Position numbers and translations under genes: made by a program. From NCBI GenBank assembly GCA_900314645.1, contig OMWB01000004.1, positions 22,502 through 86,501 of the forward strand: a stretch of DNA of 64,000 bases, read 5' to 3'. Positions 25,561 to 34,159 of the stretch are shown piece after piece. How positions within the stretch are numbered: position 1 is the first letter of the stretch; each line of letters begins with the position of its first letter. The notes beneath the pieces are model-generated. The model made no database searches. It saw only the letters and a list, made by a program, of their open reading frames with translations, and was not told the origin of the DNA. Source of the DNA: an uncultured Actinomycetes bacterium. Lineage in GTDB: Bacteria; Actinomycetota; Coriobacteriia; Coriobacteriales; Atopobiaceae.

Positions 25561-26979
25561 CTAGAGGGTGTCGAGGAAACGTCCCAAAGCAGCGCGGCCC
25601 GCGTCGTCCCACTTGAAGACGCCTGCGTCTTCAAGCACCGCACCGAAGACTTGGCCGATCTCCTCGCGCGTCAGACGCCCTGCGTCAAGCTCGGCCTCGA
25701 GGCGCGGTGGAAGGATGGCAAGGCCCATTACCTCGATGAGGCCGATGTTCTCCTTTTTCACATGCCACTTGTCCGCATGCGGATGGAAGACGCCCAGCGG
25801 GTGCTCCTCGGTGGTCACGTTGCAACGAAGCGCGAGGTAGAGCACGTAGTCATCGCCCTCGCGACGGCACACGGGAGTCACCGTGTTGTGCGGCGTGCCG
25901 TCATCGTCAGCGGCACGGACACCCACCTGCTCATCCGTCCAGTCGCGCCACGCATCCAGCACGTAGACGGCGGCTTCCTGCAATACGTCGCGGTCGTCGC
26001 ACGAGAGCTTCAGGACCGAAAGCGGCCAGCGCAGCACCTCGCCACGGACGGAGAAGAACGGTGCGAGGCTAAAGGTCTGCGTCACCTCGGCGCGCATCAT
26101 CGGGAACTCGTGCAAACCGCCTTGGAAGTGGTCATGGCTGAGGATTGAGCCGCCCACGATGGGAAGATCGGCATTGGAGCCGATGAAGTAATGCGGGAAG
26201 AGGTCCACGAAGTCCAGCAGGCAGCCAAGCGCCGCGCGGTCCACATGCATCGGTCGATGCTCTGCGCTCATGGCGATGCAGTGCTCCTCGAAGTACGCGT
26301 ACGGGCTGTACTGGAAGCCCCACCGCTCGCCACCCAACTCGATGGGGACGATGCGGAGGTTCTGACGAGCTGGATGGCCGCCGGCCAGAGCGGCAGGCTT
26401 GCCCGAGTATCCCTCGTTCTCAACGCACAGCTGGCAGGCCGGATATGCCTCCCCTGCAGGTGCGGCGCCCGCGGCCGCGATATCGCGCGGGTCCTTCTCA
26501 GGCTTGGATTTGTTGATGGTGATCTCCAACGGACCCCACGTGGTGTCCGTCACCCACTCAAGGTTGCGCGCGATGGCGGAGCGACGTACGTAGTTGACGT
26601 CGCAGCAGAGCTGGTAGAACCAATCAGTAGCTGCCTTTGGTCCCTCAGAGAGTCTGAGCGCCCCAAAGCTCGCCGCAATCTCTGACGGACGCGGCATGAT
26701 TGCGGCAGCAACACGCATCACAAGGCGGTCACGACCGGTCGCCGTGTCCTCGGCCATGCCGTTGGCAACGCCAGCTTCTGCCAGCTCATCAAGGGCCGTG
26801 TCGAGCGTGAACGCATCGGCAGCCACCTCAAGTGGCGCGGGACCATATGCCCCTACCGCCTCGAGCAGTCGGTTGAAGGCCCACGCCTGATCCTCAGGCT
26901 CAATGATGCCCTGCTCAAGGGCATAGCGCACAAACCAAGAGGCCGCCTCGGCAACCCTCGTCACTCCACTGTTTGTCAT
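25561..26979 (-). CDS. galT: UDP-glucose--hexose-1-phosphate uridylyltransferase (Bacillus-type GalT)
   Basis: A 472-residue Leloir enzyme exchanging galactose-1-phosphate with UDP-glucose. Its length and overall sequence fit the long Gram-positive GalT class. The catalytic HxHxQ motif is present in ILSHDHFQGG (residues ~300). ATG 26979 was chosen because TAGGAGG precedes it and MTNSGVTRV starts the protein; the longer frame has no such site. It is the last gene of the galactose operon, 8 bp after galK. galE is not in the window. Confidence 0.93.
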   Translation of the reverse strand: MTNSGVTRVAEAASWFVRYALEQGIIEPEDQAWAFNRLLEAVGAYGPAPLEVAADAFTLDTALDELAEAGVANGMAEDTATGRDRLVMRVAAAIMPRPSEIAASFGALRLSEGPKAATDWFYQLCCDVNYVRRSAIARNLEWVTDTTWGPLEITINKSKPEKDPRDIAAAGAAPAGEAYPACQLCVENEGYSGKPAALAGGHPARQNLRIVPIELGGERWGFQYSPYAYFEEHCIAMSAEHRPMHVDRAALGCLLDFVDLFPHYFIGSNADLPIVGGSILSHDHFQGGLHEFPMMRAEVTQTFSLAPFFSVRGEVLRWPLSVLKLSCDDRDVLQEAAVYVLDAWRDWTDEQVGVRAADDDGTPHNTVTPVCRREGDDYVLYLALRCNVTTEEHPLGVFHPHADKWHVKKENIGLIEVMGLAILPPRLEAELDAGRLTREEIGQVFGAVLEDAGVFKWDDAGRAALGRFLDTL

Positions 26980-26987
26980 AGTTCCTC

Positions 26988-28193
26988 CTAGAGGCGCCAC
27001 GCTCGCGCTCCGTCATGGTCCACGTGATAAATCTGGCAGGAGCCCTCACCAAACACGAAGTCCATGCCTATACAGAACGACTCCGCCTGCTCAAGCGGCA
27101 CAAACGCCTGCACGGTTCCGCCAAAGCCACCACCGTGGATGCGCACAGCACCGCGCGTGCCCAGCATCTCGTCAGCAACGGCAAGGCCCAGCATCGCCGG
27201 CTGCTCGGCAGAGCCCGCCACGGACACGTTCTGCAGATACATGGCTGAGCTCGCCCCCGAGAGCCGCGTCAAGCCCAAGAAGTCATACATACTTCCCTCG
27301 CGGAGCGCTTTGGCACGGCGCTCAACCAAACGCTCTTCGCGGAAGAAGTGGATGGCACGCAAGATGGCACGGTCTCCATATGCGGCACGCAGCTGCGGCA
27401 GCTCCTCAGCGAAGGTGACCTCCAGCGTCTGCCCGAGGCGCTCCACGCCGAGAGCGTGAGCGATGGCCGTCATCTCCGCAGGAACCGCGGCGTACTCATC
27501 GGTCAGGTCCTCATGGCTTGACCCTACCGAGCACAGACAGAGCGCATAACCCGCATCAGCGAAGTCGAAGTCGATGGGGTCGGCATCGATCTTTCCCGGC
27601 ACGGCGAACGACATGTGCTGAATGCCGCCCAACGCCGACGACGCCTGATCCATCAAGCCGCACGGCTTGCCAAACCACTCGCGCTCAGCCGCCTGTCCCA
27701 TCACGGCAAGCTCTTCAGGCGAGAGCAGGCCCTTGGCCCATAGCACGTTCATGGCCTGGCCCAGCTCAAGCTCGAAGGCCGCAGAGCTCGACAATCCGGA
27801 GCCCGCCGCCACGCTCGACGTAAGCGTGGCGTCAAACCCCTGAGGCACGAAGCCGCGCTTGGCAAACTGCGCTGCCATGCCACGGACCAAAGCGGCCGTG
27901 GTGTTACGCTCGTCTTCACGAGGCTCAAGCTCGTCGCAGCGAATCTGACTCGATGGATGTCCCTCACTGTTGATGGTGATGAGCTTGCCCTCATTGGCCG
28001 CGACAACACCCCGCACATAGCGGTCGACCGCAGCCGCAATGACCGTCCCTCCCTGGTGGTCAGTGTGGTTTCCAGCAATCTCGCTGCGGCCTGGTGCCTG
28101 CACAAAGAATGGCTCACGCCACTCGCCGAGGCCAAATTCGGCATCAAAGCGCTCCCTTAGGTTCCGTGCAGCGGCTCGGTCAAACCCTGCCAT
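26988..28193 (-). CDS. galK: Galactokinase
   Basis: A 401-residue GHMP kinase phosphorylating galactose. The signature APGRSEIAGNHTDHQGG (residues ~33-49), the ATP loop VAAGSGLSSSAAFE and the C-terminal IHGGGFGGTVQAF are intact. ATG 28193 follows AGGAAGGGAG; the longer frame begins within the ribosome binding region. It sits between the alpha-galactosidase and galT genes, so galactose set free from alpha-galactosides enters the Leloir pathway directly. Confidence 0.95.
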   Translation of the reverse strand: MAGFDRAAARNLRERFDAEFGLGEWREPFFVQAPGRSEIAGNHTDHQGGTVIAAAVDRYVRGVVAANEGKLITINSEGHPSSQIRCDELEPREDERNTTAALVRGMAAQFAKRGFVPQGFDATLTSSVAAGSGLSSSAAFELELGQAMNVLWAKGLLSPEELAVMGQAAEREWFGKPCGLMDQASSALGGIQHMSFAVPGKIDADPIDFDFADAGYALCLCSVGSSHEDLTDEYAAVPAEMTAIAHALGVERLGQTLEVTFAEELPQLRAAYGDRAILRAIHFFREERLVERRAKALREGSMYDFLGLTRLSGASSAMYLQNVSVAGSAEQPAMLGLAVADEMLGTRGAVRIHGGGFGGTVQAFVPLEQAESFCIGMDFVFGEGSCQIYHVDHDGARAWRL

Positions 28194-28252
28194 CCCAAAC
28201 TCCCTTCCTAGCAAGCGACAACATGCTGAGCTCCGTCAGCATACCGTTCGTT

Positions 28253-29878
28253 TCATCGATGCCTGTTGACAAACGTCCTGAGCGCTTCCTCGAACTGCGC
28301 GCGCTCGTCCTCGTCCCAGTCCTCCACGCTGTCCGACGTCAAGAGCATGCCACCAAAGGTCACATCCGCCATGAGGAGCTGCCGCTTCTGAGACTCGGTC
28401 AGGCTCACGTCGTCGCGCAAGAAGAAGACGTCGGGGTCGTTGCGGAAGACCACTCCATCCAGGTGCGCCCTCCCCAGCGTGTTGTCCAGGCTGCGCTTAG
28501 TGCTTACGCGCTCTCGATGCAGCAGGCGCATGTACAGCGCGCCACCGTTCCAATCCAGGCTCACGTCGCAGCCGATGCGGCAGTACTCGGTTCGTCCAAA
28601 AGCAGACATGAGCGGAACGCCGCAGAGGTCAAACCATGTGTCCTCGGGAACGGATGCTCGGAGCAGCTCAAGCGCGTCGGCCATCAGCTGGCCGCGGTTC
28701 ATGCCGTCGTGCGGCACGAGGCACGCACCGAACAGGAAGTCGAGCTTCAGCAGGCGGTATCCCCATTCGCGCGTCACGGTGCTCATGAAGCCCTTGATGT
28801 GCTCCCGCACCTCGGGATTGCGCGTGTCGAGCGCCCAGGCTCCACTCCAGTTTCCGGCTGCGGAGACCAGCTCGCCCGTCTCATCGCACATGAGCCACTC
28901 GGGATGCTCGGCAGCAATCGCGCTCTCTTTCTCAACCAGAAACGGCGCGAGCCACAGGCCGGGAACCAACCCTGCCTCTCGGCACTTCTTGGTGAAGCAT
29001 GCCATGCCCTCGGGGAAGCGCTCGGGGTCTGGTTTCGTCCAGTCACCCACGCGTGCATAGCCATCGTCAATCTGGAACACGGCCCTGCACGGATGGATGT
29101 CACGTCCCTCAAAGAGCTTGGCCGTTCCCTCAAGGTCAGCCATCAGCTTTTCGTGGCTGATGTCGCCATAGTGCCGATACCAGCTGGAGTATCCCACGAG
29201 CGGAGGGGTGGGACGCGCCGTCACGCCCATCAGCGACGCATAGCATGAGAAGGCGCTGTTCACCGAGCCTTCCGTGACAGCAAAGGAGATGATCTCGACC
29301 GTTTCCCCCTCATGCACCGTGCGCTCTGGCGGCTCCTTCTCAAGCTTGAGAGCGTTGCCACGCGCGGACTCGCGTACCACGGTGTAGCCCGAGTCCTCGT
29401 CGAGGGAGCCCACCATCAATACGTCGGTGCCGTAGCGCAGATAGCCATAGCCCACGCCGTGTTGGTCTCCCGGGAGACCGGACTGCGGCACAAATCGGTA
29501 GTCACCCGAATTGTCGAGCACCCAACGGTTGACGAGCGCCGTGGGCACGCCATGCAGGCCACGAATGCGCGCGAGCGGGTGACGCTCCACCGAGTGGGTC
29601 CATGAGTTGTAGCCGCTCAGGAAGATGGCGTCAGCACCCAGCACATCCACGTCAAGGAGCGTGACCGAGATGGACGTCACATTCACCGGAGTGGTGGGGC
29701 AGATGGTGGCACGCTTCGTCATGAAGCCCTCGCCCTCAAGGCGCTTCACAACCAAACCCAGCTCACGGGCATAGTCGGCCGGGCGGGCGATGCCTTGCTC
29801 GTCTACTGTGACGCGACGCGCGGACGCGCCCTCTGCCAACTCATAGCGAATGGACCAAGAGGTCTTAATCTGACGCAT
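28253..29878 (-). CDS. Alpha-galactosidase of the GH36 type
   Basis: A 541-residue clan GH-D glycosidase without a signal peptide, so intracellular. FQIDDGYARVGDW and GLVPGLWLAPFLVEKES are typical GH36 blocks, the nucleophile Asp lies in RLLKLDFLFGA and the acid/base Asp in CRIGCDVSLDW. It is shorter than the ~730-residue enzymes and has the compact domain layout. It lies 9 bp after the GPH transporter gene, suggesting that melibiose- or raffinose-like sugars are imported intact and cleaved inside. Confidence 0.88.
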   Translation of the reverse strand: MRQIKTSWSIRYELAEGASARRVTVDEQGIARPADYARELGLVVKRLEGEGFMTKRATICPTTPVNVTSISVTLLDVDVLGADAIFLSGYNSWTHSVERHPLARIRGLHGVPTALVNRWVLDNSGDYRFVPQSGLPGDQHGVGYGYLRYGTDVLMVGSLDEDSGYTVVRESARGNALKLEKEPPERTVHEGETVEIISFAVTEGSVNSAFSCYASLMGVTARPTPPLVGYSSWYRHYGDISHEKLMADLEGTAKLFEGRDIHPCRAVFQIDDGYARVGDWTKPDPERFPEGMACFTKKCREAGLVPGLWLAPFLVEKESAIAAEHPEWLMCDETGELVSAAGNWSGAWALDTRNPEVREHIKGFMSTVTREWGYRLLKLDFLFGACLVPHDGMNRGQLMADALELLRASVPEDTWFDLCGVPLMSAFGRTEYCRIGCDVSLDWNGGALYMRLLHRERVSTKRSLDNTLGRAHLDGVVFRNDPDVFFLRDDVSLTESQKRQLLMADVTFGGMLLTSDSVEDWDEDERAQFEEALRTFVNRHR

Positions 29879-29886
29879 ACGATCCC

Positions 29887-31269
29887 TTACTCCTCAGTGG
29901 TGCCCGTCAAGGCCTCGGAGTGGGCCGTGATGACCTTCAGGACGCCGCCCTCGTTGTAGCGGAGGAACACCATACCACCAAGCAGGCAGAACACGGTAGC
30001 CACCAGCGCCGTGACGCGATAGCCCATGCCGCCGGTGCCGATCGTGGCGATGGAGGAGAACAGGATCATGGCAAGCGACTGGCCGAGCGTCATGGAGAAG
30101 GTACGCGCCGCATAGAACATGCCCTCGCGGTTCTCTCCGGTCTCCACGGCATCAAACTCGGCGATGTCGGCAAGGACGGCCTGCGGGAGGATGCCCAGGA
30201 TGGCCATCGGAACGGCGGCGAGCACGGCCACCGCGCCACCCCATGCGAGAGCCGGGATGCCAAACATGCCGCACACCGTGGTGACCGCAAAGGCGACGCA
30301 GAAGAAGAAGAACGCGAAGCTGACGAGGCGCTTCTTGCCGAGCTTCTTGGCCAGCATGTTCACGGGAGCGTAGAACACGAGGCTGATGACCGTCATGCCG
30401 GCAAAGAGCACGAAGTTCATGGACTCGTCGAGCCCCATGAGGCTCGTCACGTAGAAGGGCATGCCGGTCTGGAACATGGTGATGGCGACCCAATACAGGA
30501 TGTCGGAGATCTCGAAGACCTGGAACTCCTTGTTGGCGAAGGTCTTCATGACCGAGGCGCCCATCGGGGTCGTGGAGGGCTCAGTCTCGGCGTAGACGTT
30601 CTCGTCGATGGTGTAGGCCGGGACGAGCATGCACAGGACGGCGAAGGTCGCGAGGATCGCGATGGTGACGCGGTAGGCGTTGGCGATGCCAAAGAGGCCC
30701 TCGAAGAGCCCAGCGATGGTGGGCACGAGATAGGCCGTGGCCGTACCGACGAAGTAGGTCACAGAAATGAACGTGGAGAGGTTGACGCGCAGCTCCTGCG
30801 TGCGGCCAAGCTCGGGGATGAGCGCGTTGAACGGCGTGCAGTAGAGCGACAGCGTCACATAGAAGAGGACGAGGCAGACGAGCAGCGCGACGTCGTTGAA
30901 GAGCTCGTTGCCCAGGCCCGGCAGGGTGAACACGATGACCGTCATCAGGCCGAACGGAATGGCAAACCAGCGCAAAAACGGGATGCGGCGGCCCAGCGGA
31001 TGGTTGAGGGAGTCAGAGCGGCTCGCAATGAACGGGTCGATGAAGCCGTCCACTAGACGACAGAACGCCGTGATGAGGCCGATGACCGTCATGCCCGCAA
31101 AGACGATGCCCTGCGTGATGAACAGCGGCATACCCGCGGCAAGGGTCTCCTCACTCGGCATGTAGAAGTAGAGCAGCCAGTTGCTCACTACACCCGACAG
31201 GATTGCCCAACCCAGCTGGCCAATCGCGAAGTTGCGCAGAATCCTTCCGTCCGCGAGCTTCTTCTCCAT
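29887..31269 (-). CDS. GPH-family sugar:cation symporter
   Basis: A 460-residue transporter with twelve predicted membrane segments, related to MelB, YicJ and XylP. DGFIDPFIASRSD and HPLGRRIPFLRW near the N-terminal half form the conserved GPH loop (D-x-x-x-D with GRRRPF-like). The downstream alpha-galactosidase and galKT genes point to an alpha-galactoside or galactose substrate. It is the first gene of the operon, 35 bp after the tetR-type gene on the same strand. Confidence 0.9.
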   Translation of the reverse strand: MEKKLADGRILRNFAIGQLGWAILSGVVSNWLLYFYMPSEETLAAGMPLFITQGIVFAGMTVIGLITAFCRLVDGFIDPFIASRSDSLNHPLGRRIPFLRWFAIPFGLMTVIVFTLPGLGNELFNDVALLVCLVLFYVTLSLYCTPFNALIPELGRTQELRVNLSTFISVTYFVGTATAYLVPTIAGLFEGLFGIANAYRVTIAILATFAVLCMLVPAYTIDENVYAETEPSTTPMGASVMKTFANKEFQVFEISDILYWVAITMFQTGMPFYVTSLMGLDESMNFVLFAGMTVISLVFYAPVNMLAKKLGKKRLVSFAFFFFCVAFAVTTVCGMFGIPALAWGGAVAVLAAVPMAILGILPQAVLADIAEFDAVETGENREGMFYAARTFSMTLGQSLAMILFSSIATIGTGGMGYRVTALVATVFCLLGGMVFLRYNEGGVLKVITAHSEALTGTTEE

Positions 31270-31304
31270 GTTCTTCCTTCCTTTCCTTTCTCGGCCGTCA
31301 GGCC

Positions 31305-31985
31305 TTAACGCCCCACTCGGAGCGAGCGAATCGCCATGTCAACAATGCACTGCAGCTCAGCCGCGCCGCGCGTGACCGAGAAGTCATCAGAGGGGATGAC
31401 CTCACCGCGCATGAGCTTGGTGGCAACCCCCATGAGCGCATGCGCGACCGCCCGATAGAACACAGGGAAGTCTACCTGGCGGTCGATGGAGCCGTCTTGC
31501 CGTCCCAGCAGGTAGGCATCCTCAAAGACGAAGTAAAACGAGTCGACCTTCTCTGTGTAGCTCGCCAGCGCCTTCTCGTCGGGGCGCTCGGCCAACAGCA
31601 GGTGATCGAACTCGTCGAGGAAATTGACGAAGCTGGTGTGATAGACGTACGTTGCGCAGTACTCGCCGAAGAGCGCCTCAAGGCGTTCGGCGCCGCTCAT
31701 CGCGAGGAAGGCATCAGACTCGACGAGCGTCAGGATGCTTTGGTTGAAGCGCTCCCACATAAGCGTCGCCGCCGCGATGGCGATGCCCGTCTTGGTGGAG
31801 AAGTGTCGGTAGAGCGTGGCCACCCCCACCTTTGCCGCCTCGGCGATGTCGGTCATCTTGACGCTCGCGATACCGTGCTCCAGGAAGAGCGCCGCCGCAC
31901 ACGAGATGGCACGCGCGTCGGAACCCTCGACCAACGCGTCCGATGCGTCCTCCATGCGTACCAATGGGTCCGCGCTCTGCTCCAC
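31305..31985 (-). CDS. TetR-family regulator
   Basis: A 226-residue repressor. The N-terminal helix-turn-helix reads VKMTDIAEAAKVGVATLYRHF (residues ~38-58 are the DNA-binding region), and the rest is an all-helical ligand domain. GTG 31985 has GGAGG 8 bases upstream; the longer frame would start within the operators. It is divergent from 32074 and precedes the sugar operon on the same strand, so it may control one or both. TetR control of a Leloir operon is uncommon; LacI or AraC types are more usual. Confidence 0.88.
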   Translation of the reverse strand: MEQSADPLVRMEDASDALVEGSDARAISCAAALFLEHGIASVKMTDIAEAAKVGVATLYRHFSTKTGIAIAAATLMWERFNQSILTLVESDAFLAMSGAERLEALFGEYCATYVYHTSFVNFLDEFDHLLLAERPDEKALASYTEKVDSFYFVFEDAYLLGRQDGSIDRQVDFPVFYRAVAHALMGVATKLMRGEVIPSDDFSVTRGAAELQCIVDMAIRSLRVGR

Positions 31986-32006
31986 TTGACGACACCTCCC
32001 CGCGGT

Positions 32007-32040
32007 GATAGTCTGACTATCAACTGATAGGCAGACTATC
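32007..32040. promoter_or_regulatory. Two tandem TetR-type operators
   Basis: Two 15-base palindromes, GATAGTCTGACTATC (32007-32021) and GATAGGCAGACTATC (32026-32040), are 19 bp apart centre to centre. They lie inside a larger inverted repeat with arms 32001-32015 and 32032-32046. The block occupies the gap between the TetR gene and the divergent gene at 32074. Binding by the adjacent TetR protein is inferred from layout. Confidence 0.75.
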
Positions 32041-32073
32041 ACCGCGTCAGATATGCGTCAAGGAGGATTCGCC

Positions 32074-33597
32074 ATGGCATCCATGAACGACCGCGCCCGG
32101 AGCGCCTTCGGTAACCAGCAGGACGAGGCAACCTACCGCAAGGCGGTCAAGGGCAAGGAGAAGTTCCTCAAGAAGTTTGGCGATGACACGAACGCCGTCT
32201 ACCACCTGGCCAGTGCTGACGTGCCCGTCATTGGCAAGGCCCTGGGCGTGCGCAACCTGGTAATGGGCACTGAGCCCCTGGACCTCGAGCAGGATGCCGC
32301 GAGTGCCGCGCTGCCGCCGGTCACCGAACGCACCGTGGACGGCGCCAACGGGGCACCCGTCATCGTGGGCAACATCCGCATGGGGTTTGGCCACTATCGC
32401 ATCAGCATGGCCATGGCCTCCGCCGCGCATGCCATGGGCTACACCCCCTACTGGCTCGACCTCGCCTCCTTTGACCAGACCACCGGCTCCAAGGTGATCG
32501 CCTACCAGAACGACCTGTACTCCCTGGGCTCGCGCCTTTCCCAGAAGGTGGGACTCTTCAACCGCCTGTACTGGGAGCCGCTCAACTCCGAGGGGTTCCG
32601 ACAGCTCTCCTACAACGCGGGTGACCAGAAGAACGCCGAGCTCTGCGTGCCGCTCTTCCGCGACATTCCCCGTGACACGCCGTACATAGGCACGCACGTA
32701 TGGCCCGCGCAGGCCGCCGTGCACGCCGGATTGACGCACGTGGTCAACGCCATCCCCGACAACTGGCCCATGGCACTGCACCTTGCCGAGGGCTCCATCC
32801 ACACCGTGCAGACTCCCAGCGCTTACCTGGGCTATCACCAGCTGCGCGGCATGGACAAGAAGCGCCAGCTCAAGACCATGCCTCTGGACAGCATCGTCTA
32901 TACGGGCCACTACATTGACCACGAGCTGGTTGCCAACATCGCCCACGACTGTGAGGCGCGCCGCGTACGCCTTCTGGGCGGAGGCCCCATCCGCTACCTC
33001 ATCAGCGTGGGCGGGGCGGGCGCGCAGCAGGAGCTCTTCGCCGCCATCATCGAGCGCCTCATTCCGTACGTGAAGACTGATCAGGCGACGCTGCTCATCA
33101 ACGTGGGCGACCACCGCGGCGTCTGGGAGGCGCTCGAGAGCAGCGTCGAGGGCCTTGCCGCCATGGCGGAGCGTCACTTTGACAACTTTGCCGAGGTAGC
33201 CGCGCTTGCCGAGGGTGCTCTCGATGGCGAGCTGACCGGCATCCACGCTTTCTGCGACACCGACATCTTCAGCGCGGTGTATTCCTCAAACCTGCTGATG
33301 CGCTGCAGCGACGTCCTCGTGACCAAGCCAAGTGAGTTCAGCTTCTATCCCGTGCCCAAGCTGATGATCCATCGCGTGGGCGGCCATGAGGCTTGGGGCG
33401 CCATCCGAGCTGCCGAGGTGGGCGACGGAACCTACGAGATCGACGACACTGACGAGGTGCTCGCGATGATCGACTCGTTCCAGCTTGACCGCGAGCTCGT
33501 GGCCTTCATGTGCGACAACATCGAGACGGCCAACAAGGTGGGCATCTATGACGGCGCTTACAAGGTCATCGACCTTGCTGTCAATGGGATTGAGTAG
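32074..33597 (+). CDS. Glycosyltransferase-like protein of unknown function
   Basis: A 507-residue soluble protein that I cannot name with confidence. After ~85 residues comes VIVGNIRMGFGHYRISMAMA, where the GxGH loop recalls the acceptor-side loop of GT-B enzymes such as MurG and diacylglycerol glucosyltransferases. A second Rossmann-like half (RYLISVGGAGAQQELFAAI, later LVTKPSEFSFYPVPKL) fits the donor domain. ATG 32074 follows AAGGAGG; an upstream in-frame ATG has no site. Divergent from a TetR gene and its operators, so probably inducible. A lipid or cell-wall glycosyl transfer role is a guess. Confidence 0.6.
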   Translation: MASMNDRARSAFGNQQDEATYRKAVKGKEKFLKKFGDDTNAVYHLASADVPVIGKALGVRNLVMGTEPLDLEQDAASAALPPVTERTVDGANGAPVIVGNIRMGFGHYRISMAMASAAHAMGYTPYWLDLASFDQTTGSKVIAYQNDLYSLGSRLSQKVGLFNRLYWEPLNSEGFRQLSYNAGDQKNAELCVPLFRDIPRDTPYIGTHVWPAQAAVHAGLTHVVNAIPDNWPMALHLAEGSIHTVQTPSAYLGYHQLRGMDKKRQLKTMPLDSIVYTGHYIDHELVANIAHDCEARRVRLLGGGPIRYLISVGGAGAQQELFAAIIERLIPYVKTDQATLLINVGDHRGVWEALESSVEGLAAMAERHFDNFAEVAALAEGALDGELTGIHAFCDTDIFSAVYSSNLLMRCSDVLVTKPSEFSFYPVPKLMIHRVGGHEAWGAIRAAEVGDGTYEIDDTDEVLAMIDSFQLDRELVAFMCDNIETANKVGIYDGAYKVIDLAVNGIE

Positions 33598-33618
33598 AGA
33601 GGCTTGCGCGACACTAGC

Positions 33619-34092
33619 CTACAAAGCGCAATACCAGTCAATGATGATTTGGAGATCGTTGCGCTCGTCTAGGCTCTTCTGCACTTCCTCAGCTAAATCC
33701 ATACGATCAGTGATGATGTAGTCTGCACGGCTGTTCAGAACCTTTCCCATGGATGACCGGGTGCTCACCGTCCAGATGCCTGTCTGCTTTCCTGCCTCGT
33801 GAGCCTGGTTGATGTGCTCGTCAGTTGCGGTCTCCTCTTCCAAGAGGAGCATGTCGCACTGAAGAAGCGACAGGTCGCCGAACTCGGTAAAGGAAAGCGG
33901 GCCTGTCTCGAACTCCGGGTAGGTGGTCTCCGCACACCTGATGACGTCCTGCTCCGAAGAGATGAGCACGACGTCATCCAAAGCATCGCGTTCGCGCACC
34001 ATCTTTACGACGTCCATAATGTAGGTGGGAATGTAGATATGCGCAGTGAGGAACGTGGAGAAGCCCACGCCCACAAATAACTCGGTCGGCAA
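33619..34092 (-). pseudogene. Truncated glycerophosphodiester phosphodiesterase (C-terminal fragment)
   Basis: Only the last ~130 residues of a GDPD domain are present: a strand-helix run with MDVVKMVRERDALDDVVLIS, LSLLQCDMLLLEEE, then GKQTGIWTVSTR and ADYIITDRMDLAEEVQ. The N-terminal half with the catalytic HRG...E-x-D residues is absent. The frame opens with a TTG and no clear ribosome binding site. Upstream lie only a hairpin and the DUF1015 gene, which suggests a deletion. The product, if any, cannot be a phosphodiesterase. Confidence 0.75.
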
Positions 34093-34095
34093 ACG

Positions 34096-34141
34096 AACGG
34101 CGCTGTCACCTTAGGGGCAGACCCAAGGTGACAGCGCCGTT
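34096..34141. terminator. 17-bp perfect hairpin after the DUF1015 gene
   Basis: Arms 34096-34112 and 34125-34141 are exactly complementary, with a 12-base loop. It starts 4 bp from the truncated GDPD gene and ends 19 bp before the end of the DUF1015 gene. It probably terminates the serine operon, although no T tract follows. It lacks the GTTGAC grammar of the longer hairpins. Confidence 0.65.
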
Positions 34142-34159
34142 AGAGCTTTGTCTGTGTTC

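Noticed and set aside
32047..33246. 399-residue minus-strand frame opposite the glycosyltransferase-like gene
   Set aside because: Its composition is that of a shadow frame. The sense frame has a proper ribosome binding site and promoter context.
34096..34141. Possible fourth member of the GTTGAC hairpin family
   Set aside because: Arms are only 17 bp and contain GGTGACA rather than GTTGAC/GTCAAC. It is better read as an ordinary terminator-type hairpin.
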